Below, in pieces: positions 10,602 to 23,800 of a stretch of DNA of 64,000 nucleotides (position 1 is the first letter of the stretch; each line of letters opens with the position of its first letter). The DNA is from Limnanthes douglasii subsp. nivea (Eukaryota; Streptophyta; Magnoliopsida; Brassicales; Limnanthaceae). The translations under genes and the position numbers were made by a program. Location of the stretch: NCBI GenBank assembly GCA_036936605.1, contig JAUPFV010000004.1, positions 136,843,473 to 136,907,472 on the forward strand. Direction: 5' to 3'. Under the pieces are notes generated by a model, which made no database searches, was not told the origin of the DNA, and was given only the letters and a program-made list of their open reading frames with translations.

Positions 10602-13600
10602 ATGAAGATAGAGATGACGAACGAAGGAGAATCAGCGAAGAAGATGACAAGCAAATTCACTAAACTTGAGAAGTTTGAAGGACATGATTTCAGACGTTGG
10701 CAGAAAAAGATGCATTTTCTGTTGACTACCCTCAAGGTTGTGTATGTCCTGAGTACCCCCTGTCCCGAGATCATGGAGAATGAAACGTTGGAACAAACAA
10801 TGAGGCGCAACAAGTGGGAGAATGATGACTACATTTGTCGTTGACACATATTAAACGGTATGTCTGATGCTTTGTTTGATGTATTCCAAAATGTCGAATC
10901 TGCAAAAGAGTTATGGGATTCCATTGAATCGAAATACATGGCAGAAGATGCTTCTAATAGGAAGTTCATGGATAATAATTTCATAAATTACAAAATGGTT
11001 GGATCTAGACCTGTAATCGAACAGTATAATGAACTACTAAGAATTCTGGGTCAATTCGTTCAACACAATATGAAAATGGACGAATGTATTTTGGTGTCTT
11101 CTGTTATTGACAAATTGCCTCCTTCATGGAAGGATTTTAAACACACATTGAAACACACCAAAGAAGAAATGACTTTAGTCGAACTTGGTAGTCATTTTAA
11201 GATTGAAGAGTCTCTAAGGGCTCAAGATGAAATAAGTAATCCTAAGGGTAAAAACCAAGTGGGAAACTTATCTGTAAATATGGCTGAAAGTAGCGGATTA
11301 TTTAAGAATATAAATACAGATAAGGGGAATAAACGAAAGTTTAAAGGCAACAATAAAAACAACATTTTTTCCAGCAAAAAGCCTAAAATTGCATGCTGGA
11401 AATGTGGCAAACCTGGTCATTTTAGGAGGGATTGTCGAGTTGGAAAAGGAAAAAATAATGTTGGTCTAAGTGGGAGCAATGCTGGGCCAAGTGGAAACAT
11501 TGTTGGTTTAAGTGGATTTAAGGATCCTGAAAAGCAACAAGACCAGAATTTAATTCAGAATTTTAATTCTGGTCAGAATTATATATCTCTAATATGTGAG
11601 GTATTTAATGTGCAGGATGACGATGTTGCTTGGTGGATTGATTCGGGAGCAACAAGTCATGTATGTAAGGATCTTCGATGGTTCAATAACTTTCAACCAA
11701 TTGAAGATGGATCTTCACTTAAGATGTGAAATTTCGCTACCGAACCAATTAAAGGACTAGATAATGTTAAATTACTATTTACTTCTGGAAAACACATATT
11801 ATTAAACAATGTATTATATGTTCCTGGGTTTCGAAAGAATCTTTTGTCTGGTGTTGTTTTAAACAATTGTGGTTTCAACCAAGTGTACGAAAGTGGCAAA
11901 TATGTATTGTCAAAACATGGTGTTTTTATAGGATTTAGATATTTGTGTAATGGTTATTTATGTTAAATATTAATGTTTCGTGCCAAAATGATTTTGTCTG
12001 TTTGACTTCTACTAGTATGTCTATAAATTTGAATAAAACATAATTATGGCATGCTAGATTAGGACATGTTCATTATGGAAGAATAAAAGACATGTCGAAA
12101 ATGAGCCTTATTCCTCTTGTTGACGCAAACAATGAAAAATGTAATACTTGCATGTTAACTAAGATAACTAGAAAACCTTTCAATAATGTTAACCAAGTTT
12201 CCAAACTATTAGAACTAGTACATAGTGACTTATGTGATGTCCATGCTACACCTTCGTTAGGAAATAAAAAGTCTGTTATTACTTTTATTGATGATGTATC
12301 TAGATATTGCTACATTTATTTGTTGCATGCTAAAAATGAAGCTCTTGATAAGTTTAAAATATATAAGGAAGAAGTAGAGCTACATAAGAATGATTTGATT
12401 AAAAATCTACGTACGGATAGAGGAGGTGAATATTATGATCCTATATATTTTTTCTGTCTACGGTTATAATTCATCAAACTGCGGCTCCTTATACACCACA
12501 ACAAAATGGTATAGCTGAGAGGAAGAATAGGACTTTGAAAGAAATGGTCAATTCCATGTTGTCCTATTCGGGTTTGAGTGAAGGATTCTGGGGTGAGGCT
12601 ATGTTAACAGCTTGTTATTTATTGAATCGTATTCCTACTAAAAGGAAGAAGATAACCCCGTATGAGCTTTGGTTTAAAAAGCCTCCAACATTGAATTATC
12701 TGAGAGTTTGGGGTTGTAGAGTAGTTGTAAGACTCACTGAACCTAAAAGGAAAAATTTGGGTGAAAGAGGTATAGATTGTATCTTCATTGGATGCTGAGC
12801 ATTCCATTGCATATAGGTTCTATGTGTTAGAATCCAATGACTATATGTCGGTGAACACAGTTATCGAGTTAAGAGATGCAATATTTGATGAAATGCCTAG
12901 ACTTAGAGATTTAATTCAAAACTTTTTGAATAGGAACTCAAGTGAAATTGAAAATATATCAAGTGGTACCAATTGTGTACATGAACCTTCTGAACCTAGG
13001 AGAAGTACTAGAGCCAAAAAAGTTAAGTCGTTTGGATATGATTTTCAACTTTATTTAGTTGAAGGGTCAAAAGATAAGATTGACTATCAATATCAATATT
13101 TTTTTGTCATGGAAGATGATCCAAAGACTTTTAATGATGATATGGCATCAAGGGATGTTGCATTCTGGAAAAAAACTATCCGAGATGAGATAGAGTCTAT
13201 CATGCATAACAATACATTGGTATTGGCTGATTTACCTCATGGGTGTCAATCATTGGGATATAGATGGATCTTTAAACGAAAAATGAAAGTATATGGTACT
13301 ATTGAAAGGTATAAATCTAGATTGGTTATACAGGGATTTAGCAGAGAGAAGAAATTGACTTCTTTGATACTTATGCTCCGGTTGCTAGGATTTCCACCAT
13401 TAGATTGTTGATCGCACTTGCATCTGTATACAATCTGGTAATTCATCAAATGGATGTTAAAATTGTATTCTTGAATGGTGAATTGGATGAGGAGATTTGT
13501 ATGAAACAACCAGAAGAATTTGTCATGTCTGGTTGTGAAAACAAGGTATGCAAGTTGAAAAAATCTTTGTATGGTTTGAAACAAGCACCAAAAAATTGGC

Positions 13601-14647
13601 ATAAAAATTTGATAATGTGATATTGTCTGATGGATTTATTCTTAATCAAGCAGACAAGCGTGTATATAGTAAATTTGATAATTCAGGTGAAGGAGTTATG
13701 ATTTGTCTATATGTGGATGATATGTTGATTTTTTGTGCTGACAAAAATCAGGTTGATGAAACGAAGAAATTTTTATCATCTAATTTGAGATGAAAGATTT
13801 GGGGGAAGCTGAAATGATTCTTAGTATAAGAATCAAGCGAAAGAACAATAGTATATCGATTTCTCAATCTCACTATAGTGAGAAGATATTAAATAAATTT
13901 AATTTTAAAGATTGTTCTCTGGTAAGCACGCCTATAGATCCTAGTCTTAAGCTTCTACCTAATAAAGGTATTGCTATATCTCAACTTGAATACTCGAGAG
14001 CCATCGGGTGTCTTATATATGCCATGACTAGCACTAGGCCGGATATTGCCTTTGTTGTTGGAAAACATAGTATGTATACTAGCGATCCTAGTTCGCATCA
14101 TTGGCAAGCTTTAAATCAAGTATTTGAAAGGAACCATGAATTATGGTTTGACTTATACTGGATTTCCTTCTATACTTGAAGGATATTCAGACGCGAGTTA
14201 CATTCCCAATATGGAAGACCATTCTTCCACAAGTGGATGGGTATTTCTACTTGGGGGAGGTACTATCTCTTGGGCGTCTAAGAAACAAACTTGTATTACT
14301 GATTCAACAATGGAATAAAGTTTGTGGCATTAGCAGTAGCGAATGAAGAAGCTGAGTGGCTAAGAAATTTAATGTATGAAATTTCATTGTGTCCCAAACC
14401 GATATCACCTATATCTATCAGAAGTGATAGTGAGGTTGCCTTTGCTAATGTCTATAGACAAGTTTACAAAGGAAGGTCTAGACACTTAGGTGTTCGACAC
14501 AGTATGATTCGTGAGCGCATCACGCATGATGTTATTTCAGTAGAGTTTGTGAGAACTCAATATAATTTAGCCGATTATTTAACTAACGGGTTAAGTAGAG
14601 ATCTTGTGCACAAATCGGCTATAGGGATGGGATTAAAGTCCATCTAA
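10602..14647 (+). pseudogene. copia gag-pol polyprotein, disrupted
   Basis: Domains in order: gag from the ATG at 10602 (KFEGHDFRRWQKKMHFLL; ELWDSIESKY; zinc knuckle CWKCGKPGHFRRDC at about 11395-11436); protease WWIDSGATSHVC (about 11631-11666); GAG-pre-integrase WHARLGHVHYGR (about 12049); integrase 12150-12800 with HSDLCDV, FIDDVSRYCYIYLLH, TDRGGEY and PYTPQQNGIAERKNRT; RT 13130-13900 with YRWIFKRK, QMDVKIVFLNGELDEEI, LYGLKQAP and YVDDM (about 13709-13723); RNase H 14180-14640 with GYSDASY, SWASKKQ, and HDVISVEFVRTQYNLADYLT. Lesions include TGA at 10842 and 11727 (each where a Gly codon is usual), a frameshift near 11955, shifts near 12450, 12795, 13350 and 13617, and a TAA near 14315. The copy cannot supply its own proteins. 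Confidence 0.93.
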
Positions 14648-15176
14648 AATCTCTCATGTTAAGATACCCAATTCCCGTCTAATATGACATTAGGTGCGGA
14701 ATTCAATGTGGAAAGCTTAACATCTAGAGACTGGAACACGTTTTTATATCATCCCAAGGTATGTGTTCAGACCTGCAAGTTGTTAAGGTTGAAGATTATC
14801 TTCTTAATAGTTCTTTTGGAAAATTGCATATGCAAGTGCAAGAAGAAAAGAACTACCTATTTGAGTATGAAGTTTAGCCGCTTCAAGAAGCTAGGACTTG
14901 GCTTTGATATGCTTAAGAAGGATATGGACACAAGGCTAGTAAAAATAGTGTCAAGTAAGAACAAGTGAGTATGCAAATTTATGTGTATATTATTTTCATG
15001 TATTCATTGTGAATAGTAAAGGTTCAATCCTTAGCGATACCTTGATATTCGAATATTTGGAATGTGTAATACACTAATGTGGAATTCAATTTTATGATAT
15101 TTCATTTATGTATAAATTTGTTAATTGTTGTGATTGTGTTTAGTAGATCATGAATTACACTAAAATGAGGGAAGAT
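14648..15176 (+). other. copia 3' untranslated region and polypurine tract
   Basis: Follows the pol stop codon. A short open frame (14684-14968) has no recognised domain. The purine-rich AAAATGAGGGAAGA at about 15163-15176 abuts the 3' LTR and would prime plus-strand DNA synthesis. Confidence 0.7.
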
Positions 15177-15676
15177 TGTTAGATATTTTAGTGTAATTGG
15201 ATCGACTAGTCGGCCAATTTAATCATGATAAATTATCAAACAAGTCGTAGAGTGCGGAGTGCACGCTTGTTAGATTATATCATGGTTAACAGGGTGAAGG
15301 GGTGTAGCCCCTTGCGGGATTTAAATGGGAGAGCCTCGTGTGGGGTTACTTTTATTTTGGTTAAATCGGCTATTGTAGGAAGTAAACAAAATTTCAAAAT
15401 TGGAAATTTGACCGTTTTATTCAAATTTTAAATTTGAAGCCGTTTTATTACAAAAACGTTTAAAGACCTTAACTACCCTAACTGCCAAATTGGTTGAATT
15501 GATAAAAGATGGGTTCTGTTGAAAAAGAAAAGACATATCAATTCATACTCTTTGTTCAAATAGAATATCTCTGATTTTATCCAATTGAAATTTTTGGAGA
15601 ACCCCACAAATATTTCAATAAGAAATTGTTTACAAGACTTCAGAGATTATCCAGAATCAAAACATTATTTTCTACA
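15177..15676 (+). repeat. 3' LTR of copia element
   Basis: 500 bp, matching 10084-10574 with scattered substitutions and an insertion near 15303. The TSD copy TATTG follows at 15677-15681. Confidence 0.95.
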
Positions 15677-15681
15677 TATTG

Positions 15682-16060
15682 CAGGTCATAAAAGTAGTAT
15701 AACGTTACCTAACCGGAACAAACTTGACGATATTGCAGCTTCCAGACCTGATAGTAACAGACCTAGACGCAGAAGCAAGTTACATGATCACGGCTTAATT
15801 CTTGAACTTAGCAACACACCCAATAGACCTGATCGCAACATATGCTTACCTGACATTAGAATGATGTCAGACCTGACTGTAACTTTCCTGAATACAGAAG
15901 CAACTTTGATGATATTGCAGGACCATACGCAACAGAAACATACCTGCAAATCATAGTCGTGAGAGTAACATACCTGATCACAACTTCGATGTATCACACC
16001 ACATCAACATAGCTCTTGAACACAGCAACAGACCTAGATCAGACCTTGATAGCAACAATG
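15682..16060. repeat. degenerate GACCTG-rich array, right part
   Basis: Continuation of the array at 9511-10083 beyond the copia insertion, with repeated AGACCTGATCGCAAC and ACATACCTGCAAATC variants. Confidence 0.65.
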
Positions 16061-16227
16061 ATACTATTGTCCCGACCAAACCAAAAATACAGCTCAAAAT
16101 CCTCTTCTAATTTCAAATATGCACCGCGTGTTCACTACCAAACAGGGAGAGGAAACAAAACTCTAGTGATGATATTTATTTATTTATTAATTTATATCGC
16201 ATCTTGCAAATTAACATTTTTTGCAGA

Positions 16228-16366
16228 TTTGGCGGAGCAAATGCCGAGATATGCAAAATTCCTCAAACACATCATTTTTCACAAAATAAAATTTATTGAC
16301 TTCGATACATTTGCATTGGTAGAGGATGCAACGCTGATTCGAAATAAATTAACTTCCAAGATATAA
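16228..16366 (+). pseudogene. Athila-like gag C-terminal fragment
   Basis: The frame reads LAEQMPRYAKFLKHI followed by FHKIKFIDFDTFALVEDA and IRNKLTSKI. This is the conserved segment just before the protease in Athila-type polyproteins (a QMPxYxKFxKxI motif and a later xxKLxxK end). It leads, after a short gap, into protease-like sequence on the same strand. Confidence 0.75.
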
Positions 16367-16469
16367 GATCCATAAGTTCTATTATTTTTTGTAAAATTTT
16401 TAATTTAGTATTTGATAAATGTTGGTCTCACTTAAAGCTATTATTAATTTGATTTTGATGTCTCTCTTC

Positions 16470-19400
16470 ATCTATAGGAAACCAAGGATGCGAGAGAGAA
16501 GACTACCATCATTTCTCTTCAATTAATTAATAGATCTCTTGTATGTCCAAAAGTAATAATAAAAGATGTATTAATTAAAGTTGACAAGTTCATATTTTCG
16601 ACAGATTTTATTATTTTAGACTTGGAGGAATATAGACTCATTCCGTTGATTCTATGTCGACCTTTTCTATATACGACAATTATTGTTGTTCAGGCTGAGA
16701 AATTAATCATACGTGTGGGAGATGAGAAATTTGAATTTAACATATTAGTCTCTAAAATTTTCTAATGATGTTAATGCTTATATGATTGATGTGATAGATT
16801 AATTGGTTGATAATTGCATGCATGAACATTTTCTTCAATTTTCTTTAAAAAAAATCTACAGTCCATGCTAGATTAGATGAAACTCGAATCTAAAGTAACG
16901 AGGAAAGAGAATGTGTGATGGACTTAAATAATCTACTCGTTTAACAATTAAATGTTCACCTCTTAGAACTGAAATGACAAATATTTGAAGCACCTAACAC
17001 ATTAATGTTATATTTTATGGAAGAACCAAATTAATTTCATATCATTATTAATGCTTCATTGAGTGATAAAAATAGAAGAAAAAATTAAGGGTGTTGAAGG
17101 AATACAAGAAAGTCACTCAATGAACGATTTGAGACATAATGGGCATCAATCATTCCCTATGTCAACAGAAAATACTAATAGAGGAAGTTTAAAAACCAAT
17201 CGTTCAACCTCAAAGGTGATCAAATCCAGCAAAGCAAGAGGTAGTGATGAAAGAGAGGCTTAAATTGTTGGATGCATGAATCATATATGCTATCTCAAAC
17301 AATATATGGGTGAGTCTGATACATGTAGTCCCAAAGGAATGACGAATGGCAATGATCAACAACGAAAAAGATGAGTTGACACCTAATAGAATAGTGATTA
17401 CTGAAGAGTATGTAATTGATATAGACGATTGAATAACACGATACATAAAGATCATTTTCTACTTAGATTTATCGAGAAAATGTTGGGACGATTACCCGAA
17501 CATATTTTATACTATTTTTTTATAGTTACTCAGAGTGCAACCAAATTTTTAGCCAACGAGAGGATCAAGAGAAGACTTCATTTACATGTCCATATGGGAC
17601 ATTTTCCAACAAAAGGATGACATTCAGTTGTATAACACTCTTGTGACTTTTCAACGATTCATGATGTCTATTTCTTCAGACATGGTTGAAAAACCCATGA
17701 AAATGTTCATGGATGATTTTTGTACTTTTGGTGATTCTTTTGATAATTGTTTAGCTAATCTATCTTTTATGTTACAATAATGTGTATATACTAATCTTGT
17801 TCTCAGTTATGATAAACTTAATTTTTGTAGTACATGACGGGATTGTATTAGGGCATCGAATTTCGGAAGAGGAGATAAAGGCAGATCAAGCTAAAGTTAA
17901 AATCATCAAAAACTTACCACCTTTTGTTTTGGTAAAATGAGTTTGGAGCTTCCTCGTCCATGCAGGTTTTTATATGCGATTAACTGAGGATTTTAAAAAA
18001 TATCTAAACTTCTTTGTGATTTATTAATGGAAGTTGCTGGATTTTTATTTTTTGTTGAGTGTTGTATTTAATTCGATAAAATATAATTTGATCATTGCGC
18101 CTATTTTTGTATCTTCTGATTGTACTTTACCATTTGAGTAGATGTGTGATGCTAGAAATTATGCGATATGGGTTATAATTGGACAACAACAAAATGAAGT
18201 TTTCATACTATATATTATGCTACCAGAAGACGTACAAGTAGGCAATTGAATTATGCAACAATTGAGCAATAGGTCCTAACGGTAGTTTTTGTATCAGATA
18301 AGCTTTGATCATATCTAATTGGTATAAAACACATAATATATACAGATCAAGATACACTAAAGTATCTTTTAGATAACAAAGATTGGAAACCCCAGTTATT
18401 ATGTTTGGTATTAGATATACTCGTATTTGATTTTGAGATCTGAGATTAAAAGATTTCGATAAACTTTATAACAGGTCATTTATCTTACCTGGAGTAAAAC
18501 GACCACATTGTCCAAAAGAGTATACCGATAAATGAGTTTATTCATGATGGAAAATTGATAGTAGTTAAAGTTGCATCTTGCTTTGTAGACATTATAAATT
18601 ATCTTATTGATAAAGAGATCCACTCAAACATTAATTATCAACATCGAAAATATTCTTTCGTGATCTTAAGCACTACTACTGGATGATCCGTATTTATACA
18701 AGAATTATGTAGATGAAATTATTACATGATGTGTACCAAAGGAAGAAACATTATACATACTACGTCATTATCCCTCTTTAAAGACTATGTGTCATTTTGG
18801 CACAAAACTAATTACAACAAATGTTCTACAATCTGGTTTTTAGCCTACTTTATTCAAAGATGCTCATAAATATTTTGCGGGGTGTGATAGATGCCAACGA
18901 GTGTGAAACATATCTAGAATAAATGAGATGTTATTAATTTTTTGAGTTAAAGGTGTTCGATGTATGATGTATTGATTTTATGGGGTTATTCTCATCTTCT
19001 TTCAACAACAAGTATGTCATAGATGAAGTTGATTACGTCTTCAAACGGGTTGAAAAAATTTCCTTACCCATAAACGATCCATAGGTGGTAATAAAGGTTG
19101 TTAAGAATAATACATGTTCATGTTTTGGAACCCCAAGAGAGATTATTAGTGATGGAGGATCACACTTTTGCAGTCGTCAAGTGATGATTTGTTAGCAAAT
19201 ATGGAGTTGCCCATAAAATATCTACACCATATCATTCTCAAACCAATGGATGTGTGGAGGTCTCAAATAAATATTTGAAAAGAATCTTGGAGAAAACATT
19301 AAGTTCTTTTAGAAAATATTGGTGTTCAAAGCTTAATGATGCTTTGTGGGAATATAGAACTACTTTCAAGACTCGAATTGGTATATCTCATTATAAACTG

Positions 19401-19830
19401 TTCTATCGAAACACTTGTCGTCTCCCAATAAAGTTGGAACATCGATCATATTAGGCCTCAAAGTTGTTGAATTTTGATATAGAAGCCGTTGGAAAGAAAC
19501 AATTCTGCAGTTGAATGAGCTAGACCAGTTTTGTAATGAAGTGTATGAGAAATGTGAGATCTAAAAAGAAAAGAGGAAACCGTGGCATGATAAAAAGATT
19601 GTTCCAAAAAACTTCTACATGATAAAAAGTGATGTTCTACAATTCACAGTTGAGACTCTTCCTTAGAAAACTACGATCCTTTGAGATAATCGACTATCTT
19701 CCTATGGAGCTATAAAAGTATCACATCGAGAAATAGGATTTTTAAAGCCAATTATCACCTTCTCAAACCATATTTTGAAGGGCTTGTTGATAAATATCAG
19801 ATCTCAATCCCTCTCCAAGCTCTAACTTAG
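16470..19830 (+). pseudogene. Athila-like Ty3/gypsy pol, heavily decayed
   Basis: Recognisable in order across many stops and frame changes: protease (about 16510-16765) with LINRSLVCPKVIIKDVLIKV, FIILDLEEYRLIPLILCRPF and IRVGDEKFEFN; RT (about 17330-17990) with a decayed RKLNN, FIEKML, SDMVEKPMKMFMDDF (the FMDDF is the RT active-site box, about 17704), LANLSFMLQ, GIVLGHRISEEEIKADQAKV and HAGFY; RNase H (about 18145-18700) starting MCDARNYAIWVIIGQ; integrase (about 18780-19560) with GTPREIISDGGSHFC, PYHSQTNG and LWEYRTTFKTRIGISHYKLFY; and a C-terminal tail to about 19830. The order and motifs match Athila. The element is non-functional. Confidence 0.85.
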
Positions 19831-20470
19831 TAATCTCAAATGTCGAGCTACTTTCTTAAAATGAAGCACTTACTCGGAGACAAACCAATATGATTTTTTT
19901 TCTCTTTTTTTCCTCGTATTGTTAATTTATAAAAAATATACATATAAAATTTGATTATTAGTATTTAAAAAAAAATATTAACAATATTGTTCAATTTTTA
20001 AGAACACTGGTCATATAAACATATAATGTTATTTTTATATAATACTTTTATATATTAATTATTTTTATTTTTGGGCGTGTTGACAATGTGGTTTTAGAAT
20101 ATTATTTTTATGTTTCTTTCACTTGCTCTTCTATATTATTACTTGTCCTATGGCGGAACCACCTATCTTTTATACTTTAACTTCAACCATTCAATTTTAA
20201 TACCCACATAAATTTATAAGGTACCATTGTTCCTTAATCTATTTCTTTAGATTCTTAATATTTGAGACAATATTAGATTTTAAGTGTGGAATAATGAGAA
20301 ATTGGTGAATAAAAATACCATAAAATGTTAAAAAAAATTATCATTTAATATTCTTTACTGTATATCTTAGGGCCTTAATTAGTTTGAAAACTCAATTAGA
20401 CATTGCACAAGTCACATGTGAATTTCATCAGTGTTTTGATCCCTTAAACCTAGTCCAAATCAACTTATGT
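19831..20470. other. AT-rich sequence, nothing recognised
   Basis: Low-complexity AT-rich DNA after the gypsy pol, probably its 3' non-coding remainder. No motif, repeat end or LTR boundary could be assigned. Confidence 0.4.
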
Positions 20471-20479
20471 TTGTGTTTT

Positions 20480-20800
20480 AGTTGTTTTGGGTTAAATTTT
20501 ATCTTTTTATGGAAAATATGAAAGGAAAAGATGATTCTTTCCGGTCTATTTGTACCCGGAATAACTTTTCTTTTTGGATTTATGTCATAAAGAACGTTAT
20601 TCGTGGGAAATAGAAGTAAGGATATGTTTGAGGTACAAAAATTCCACATATTGATAAAACTAATGCTGAGAACTATGATATGTTGTTGCTTGATGCGTGG
20701 GAAACCAATAATGCTAATATACTATGTGGATTGCGTGCTATTAGTTCATAAACTCTATATGTTGTCACAATAAAATCGTACGATGATGATGGTTAAAATA
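20480..20800 (+). pseudogene. Ty1/copia gag N-terminal scrap
   Basis: With interruptions, the plus strand reads NNFSFWIYVIKNVIRGK, GYV-stop-GTKIPHIDKT and LLLDAWETNNANILCGLRA. This resembles the N-terminal gag domain of many copia elements (PF14244-like: a W, a GK-x-K-x-GYV-x-GT motif, then WE-x-x-NA). At least three stops interrupt it. It is too short to assign a lineage. Confidence 0.5.
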
Positions 20801-20899
20801 CAACGTTATTTGTTTCGCATGTTGTTGTAGCGTTATTCTAATATATATTGCAACCGTAATATATATATATAAGCATTAAATAAATAGTAAAAAGGTACA

Positions 20900-23800
20900 T
20901 ACATCACTATGGGCCACATCGTGACGAGAGACAATAATACAAAATTGATTTCATAAGCGTATCTAAAAAGAAACATTGATAAGGTACGAAGTTTGAAACA
21001 CTAAAAACAACTAACATGCTAGAAACATAACAAAGTAAAAGAACAACAAATTTTAAATGGAGGTTGAAAGTCGTCTATGATCTTCAAAAAGGCATAACCC
21101 GAGTGAGTTGAGCTACGAAAAAATAAAACTAAGTAAAAACCATTTATATAATAAGTAAAAGTCCAAACAAATTAAAAAAAAATCATGCCACCTTGATTTC
21201 TAGGAACCTATATTATAGCTTCAAGAATATATAATGCAATATCACAAAGGTTAACGATAGATGATAGATGGAGTCGATCATTCTAATAAAATTCTAATAC
21301 CAAACATATTATACCACAACACTGAAACAATCCCACACAATATAGTCTTCTCTAGTGGGTGTGCATTGGGTAACCACATTAACCTAGTTAGGTCACTCCA
21401 AACCCATCAAAACATGATCAGACTTTGAGTGAACAACATTCCAATTTTTCTGAGTGAATTTATAGAAAAAATATAATATATTTATTTCATATTATTAATA
21501 CATAATACACAATCAGGAGGAGTGAGTGTTTAATCTCTAACTAATAAGATTATTCTGAGTAGAAAATTTTCCTAGTATTCCAAGCTAAAGAATAAAAATA
21601 TATATAGGGATTCCATATTTATTTCATGCCAACTTCACGCACTTCACATAGGAAACGGACCAAAAAATGATATTGTAGGTGTAATCAATAACATCTTCTA
21701 ATTGATGGTCCAACAAGGAAATTTGTGACTAAAATACTTAGGGAAAAAATATTGAATAAGCTCTTTAAGTTCCATAAGGCACCCTCGAATTTGTCTGTTC
21801 TCAATTTTCCACGCCGGGTTATGATCACCTTCCATTCATAATAATGTCATAGACCTTAAGTTTTTATTCAATCTCGAGTCGCATGTAATGTGAAAATCAT
21901 AATTGATTATAATAGATGCTGAGAAGATCGAACAAAAAAGATATTGATTCCTCGTAACCTACCATCATGTTAAATATATTGATAGCCATAAACCAAATAT
22001 GAATTATTTTTCCCTTGGTATAGGAAGACAAATAACCCTATTAACATTCCATAAGTTATTATAATTTTTTAGATAAATCCAGTTACACCAAATGTATGAA
22101 TCTTTAAAACTTACTAAGAATAACAGATATTTAAGAATAACCACATGATTTTGGACCTTTATGTCCATAATTATAAGTTGTTTTCATGAGTGAGCACGAT
22201 AATGTTATACCAAGAAATTTTAATACCATAAATTTTCATATCATGGTCATACTAGAGAAATATATAGAGAAATTAAGAGAGGTCATTTAGAATTTTAGCA
22301 GGAAGGTTAAGACCAATCATCAATATACTTGGCTTATAAAGAGAACAAATTTTATTAACTAGAGCCTACTAGTGTACAAAATGTGTTTGGAAGTCCAAGC
22401 CTATATTATACTTACAACCCTATCAATTAGAGGCAAAAACTAACTAAGTGATAATGTGTTAGTGATAAGAGAAACGTCAAGATACTTAATCAAATGGAAG
22501 CAAATATCATAACCTATGATAACTATGAGATCAGATTTGAGTGAGTAATTAATTATGAACAAGAAGATTTATGCTTGACTTGGATGCTTGAAAGGTTATG
22601 AAAAATTATTTTGGTCATTCTATATTAGGATTAGGGATTTGACATCACCTTTACAAAAGGATCATAAGATCAACCGCAAAGTTGAGATTTACAACTTTAA
22701 TTATATGAAAATTATGGTGGAACTACAAGTTTCTATCATTACTTTTGACCTTGAAAATATTCGAAAGTATTTGCATTACTAAGATAATCGGGATGAAGGA
22801 AATATGATCCTTTTTTCAAAAGCCTATTTTCACAAGGAAACTATCGTAAAGTAACCATTAATATTTATATTATATGTCGGGTAAAAGATATTGGAAGATC
22901 CATGAGATTATTTTGTATGGAAAGTTCATAGCGATTAGTATGTCCAGAATGAGATGCCATCGCATATTGTAAAATTATTTCATGAGATAAAGTTTAAGGG
23001 CCACCCTAGGGCCCTTAGTATTGGTCTCATTCCTCCTTAGAAGATATTGATATAGAAGGATATTATCAGATATGCTAATAGTGGCCATAAAATACGATTA
23101 TAATTTATCAATGAGATAATGTAAGGGATCTTTAATTCTATTGACTATAATATTGGAGATAACCGTATATATCACGTTATAACAAATAATTAGTCCAAAT
23201 TCAATGATAGTGAATGAGTTATCCAACTTAGGAATAAGAGAAATCAAGGTTTTGTTCCAATATTGATCGCTGCTCTTGGAGTAAAAAAGTTACCAAACTC
23301 CATCACAAATATCGTTACCAATAATGTTCAGACTAGTACTATAGAGATCCCATGATAGAACTACAGGTAAGCCCGTGATAGCCCATCACAAATATTGTTA
23401 CCAATCATATTGGCTTTTTCGTAAAGCTTAACCTTGGAGTTAATCAGAATAGTGGGTAAGCCTTTGATAGCTCAGATCATTTTGACTTATAACACATTTG
23501 AGAAGTGGTACACAAATTATTTTTCCACAACTACGTATGATACAAATAATATTATTACGAAGGATACAAGTTTTAAACTATTCTTGAAGAATTTGGTGTT
23601 AGGACCCTCCAGTTTGAGCCAAGACTCTATGTTTAAATAAAGATTCACCAGCCCCTTGAGGATGATAAAGGCTGAGGAGACAATGATTTATACTGTCACA
23701 AGTTCCATATCAAGAGGGTTAACAATAATTTTGGATTTGGCAAGGGACAAATTGCATTGGGCAGAGGCAACAAAATTAATGGTTTGATTAAAATCCCTCA

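Larger units (their letters stand above)
10084..15676 (+). mobile_element. complete Ty1/copia element (Tork-like), 5.6 kb
   Basis: Both LTRs (10084-10574 and 15177-15676) start TGTTAG and end TCTACA, and the element is flanked by identical 5-bp target copies TATTG (10079-10083 and 15677-15681). The order gag, protease, integrase, RT, RNase H is that of Ty1/copia. A polypurine tract AAAATGAGGGAAGA lies just before the 3' LTR (about 15163-15176). By eye the LTRs differ at roughly one base in twenty plus an indel near 10210/15303, so the insertion is not recent. The same family is present on the minus strand at 42435-46768. Confidence 0.95.
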
